Part shown: positions 43,114 through 43,231 of the stretch, piece after piece | Position numbering within the stretch: position 1 is the first letter of the stretch | Layout: each line of letters starts with the position of its first letter | NCBI GenBank assembly: GCA_949286165.1 | Contig: CASDZK010000003.1 | Span: 1 to 43,231 of the forward strand | Length of the DNA stretch: 43,231 bases | From: an uncultured Alistipes sp. | GTDB lineage: Bacteria; Bacteroidota; Bacteroidia; Bacteroidales; Rikenellaceae | Direction: 5' to 3' | Program-made: the position numbers and the translations under genes | The notes under the pieces: model-generated | Seen by the model: the letters and a program-made list of their open reading frames with translations, nothing else | Told to the model about the DNA's origin: nothing | Databases searched by the model: none

Positions 43114-43231
43114 ATGGGAGCAAAGATAGTATATAAATCGTACAATCAGAACGACAGTCTTCTTTTTCCGCCAACATTGGGGGACCTGATACCGGACAGC
43201 CATCCGGTCCGGACAGTCAGTGCGGTAATAG
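43114..43231 (+). CDS. IS1182-family transposase, N-terminal fragment
   Basis: Only the first 39 codons are in the window: MGAKIVYKSYNQNDSLLFPP and then TLGDLIPDSHPVRTVSAVI. The LLFPPxLxDLIPxxHPVR segment is the start of IS1182/IS1272-type DDE transposases. The frame is open to the edge. The ATG follows a short spaced A-rich leader. Whether the complete gene is intact cannot be told. Confidence 0.85.
   Translation, partial: MGAKIVYKSYNQNDSLLFPPTLGDLIPDSHPVRTVSAVI

Larger units (their letters stand above)
42892..43231 (+). mobile_element. Right-end IS1182-type element, 5' portion
   Basis: The first 138 bases are the inverted copy of 1-138, followed by a terminator, a promoter candidate and the start of the transposase. 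The outer end starts near GAGGGTGACCCAAAAGTC, which is a good candidate for the IS terminal repeat, but the other end is not visible, so this cannot be confirmed. The leader before the transposase is long, about 222 bases. Confidence 0.8.

Noticed and set aside
1..43231. Composite transposon carrying the whole window
   Set aside because: Only one end of each IS copy is visible and the enclosed genes are essential housekeeping genes, with no change in composition.
1..43231. CRISPR arrays, prophage genes, toxin-antitoxin or defence islands
   Set aside because: No spaced direct repeats and no phage, nuclease or toxin-like product was seen among the supported genes.

Overview
The window is a stretch of ordinary chromosome from a member of the Bacteroidota, most likely the order Bacteroidales. 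The main evidence is: repeated matches to the Bacteroidota promoter signature (TTG at -33 and TAnnTTTG at -7); weak or absent Shine-Dalgarno sequences; a cysteine-free bL33; the bL28-bL33-DUF4295-ftsY cluster; DUF4834; and a TamB gene divergent from tsaD. I cannot fix the genus. I see no rRNA, tRNA or CRISPR.

Both ends lie in copies of one insertion sequence of the IS1182 type, pointing outward. The first 138 bases are a perfect inverted copy of 42892-43029, and the right copy continues into the start of a transposase (43114 onward). About 42.75 kb of housekeeping genes sit between the two copies. This looks like a draft contig that ends in a repeat, or a segment that could invert by recombination between the copies, rather than a transposon with cargo.

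Region by region. At 0.1-4.1 kb, leftward, are a secreted GH92 mannosidase fused to a 'basic secretory protein' metalloprotease domain, then NAD kinase. At 4.3-8.7 kb, rightward, pdxJ, cca, a THUMP-like methyltransferase and pdxB are tightly packed or overlapping; the first and last make vitamin B6. At 8.7-11.1 kb are pyrD and cinA. At 11.1-14.8 kb are rpmB, rpmG, a DUF4295 gene, ftsY, rimO, a coiled-coil protein and zapA. A structured intergenic RNA candidate (possible 6S/Bacteroidales-1 type) separates zapA from rny. At 16.7-20.1 kb, leftward, is a probable operon of a divergent PafA-like phosphatase, sufE, sufT, tsaC and a thioesterase, followed upstream by a separate POT peptide transporter. 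At 22.1-27.2 kb, leftward, is sufBCDS with thymidylate kinase at its end, behind a promoter that overlaps an 8+8 bp inverted repeat. At 27.4-32.4 kb are a secreted protein of unknown function, an unusual nested palindrome, asnS, rubredoxin, purB and DUF4834. At 32.5-41.1 kb are a tricorn-like protease, cobO and a 1527-residue TamB. At 41.2-42.9 kb are tsaD and bioD.

Functional themes are Fe-S assembly (SufBCDS with SufE and SufT in two operons, serving RimO, rubredoxin and others), tRNA and RNA maintenance (cca, tsaC, tsaD, rny, asnS), cofactors (PLP, NADP, cobalamin, biotin) and envelope or secreted functions (TamB, GH92-protease, tricorn, POT). No obvious new defence or mobile system is present. 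The points most worth a second look are the GH92-protease fusion, the PafA-like protein that has lost most catalytic residues, the structured RNA region after zapA, the nested palindrome before asnS, and the suf operator candidate.
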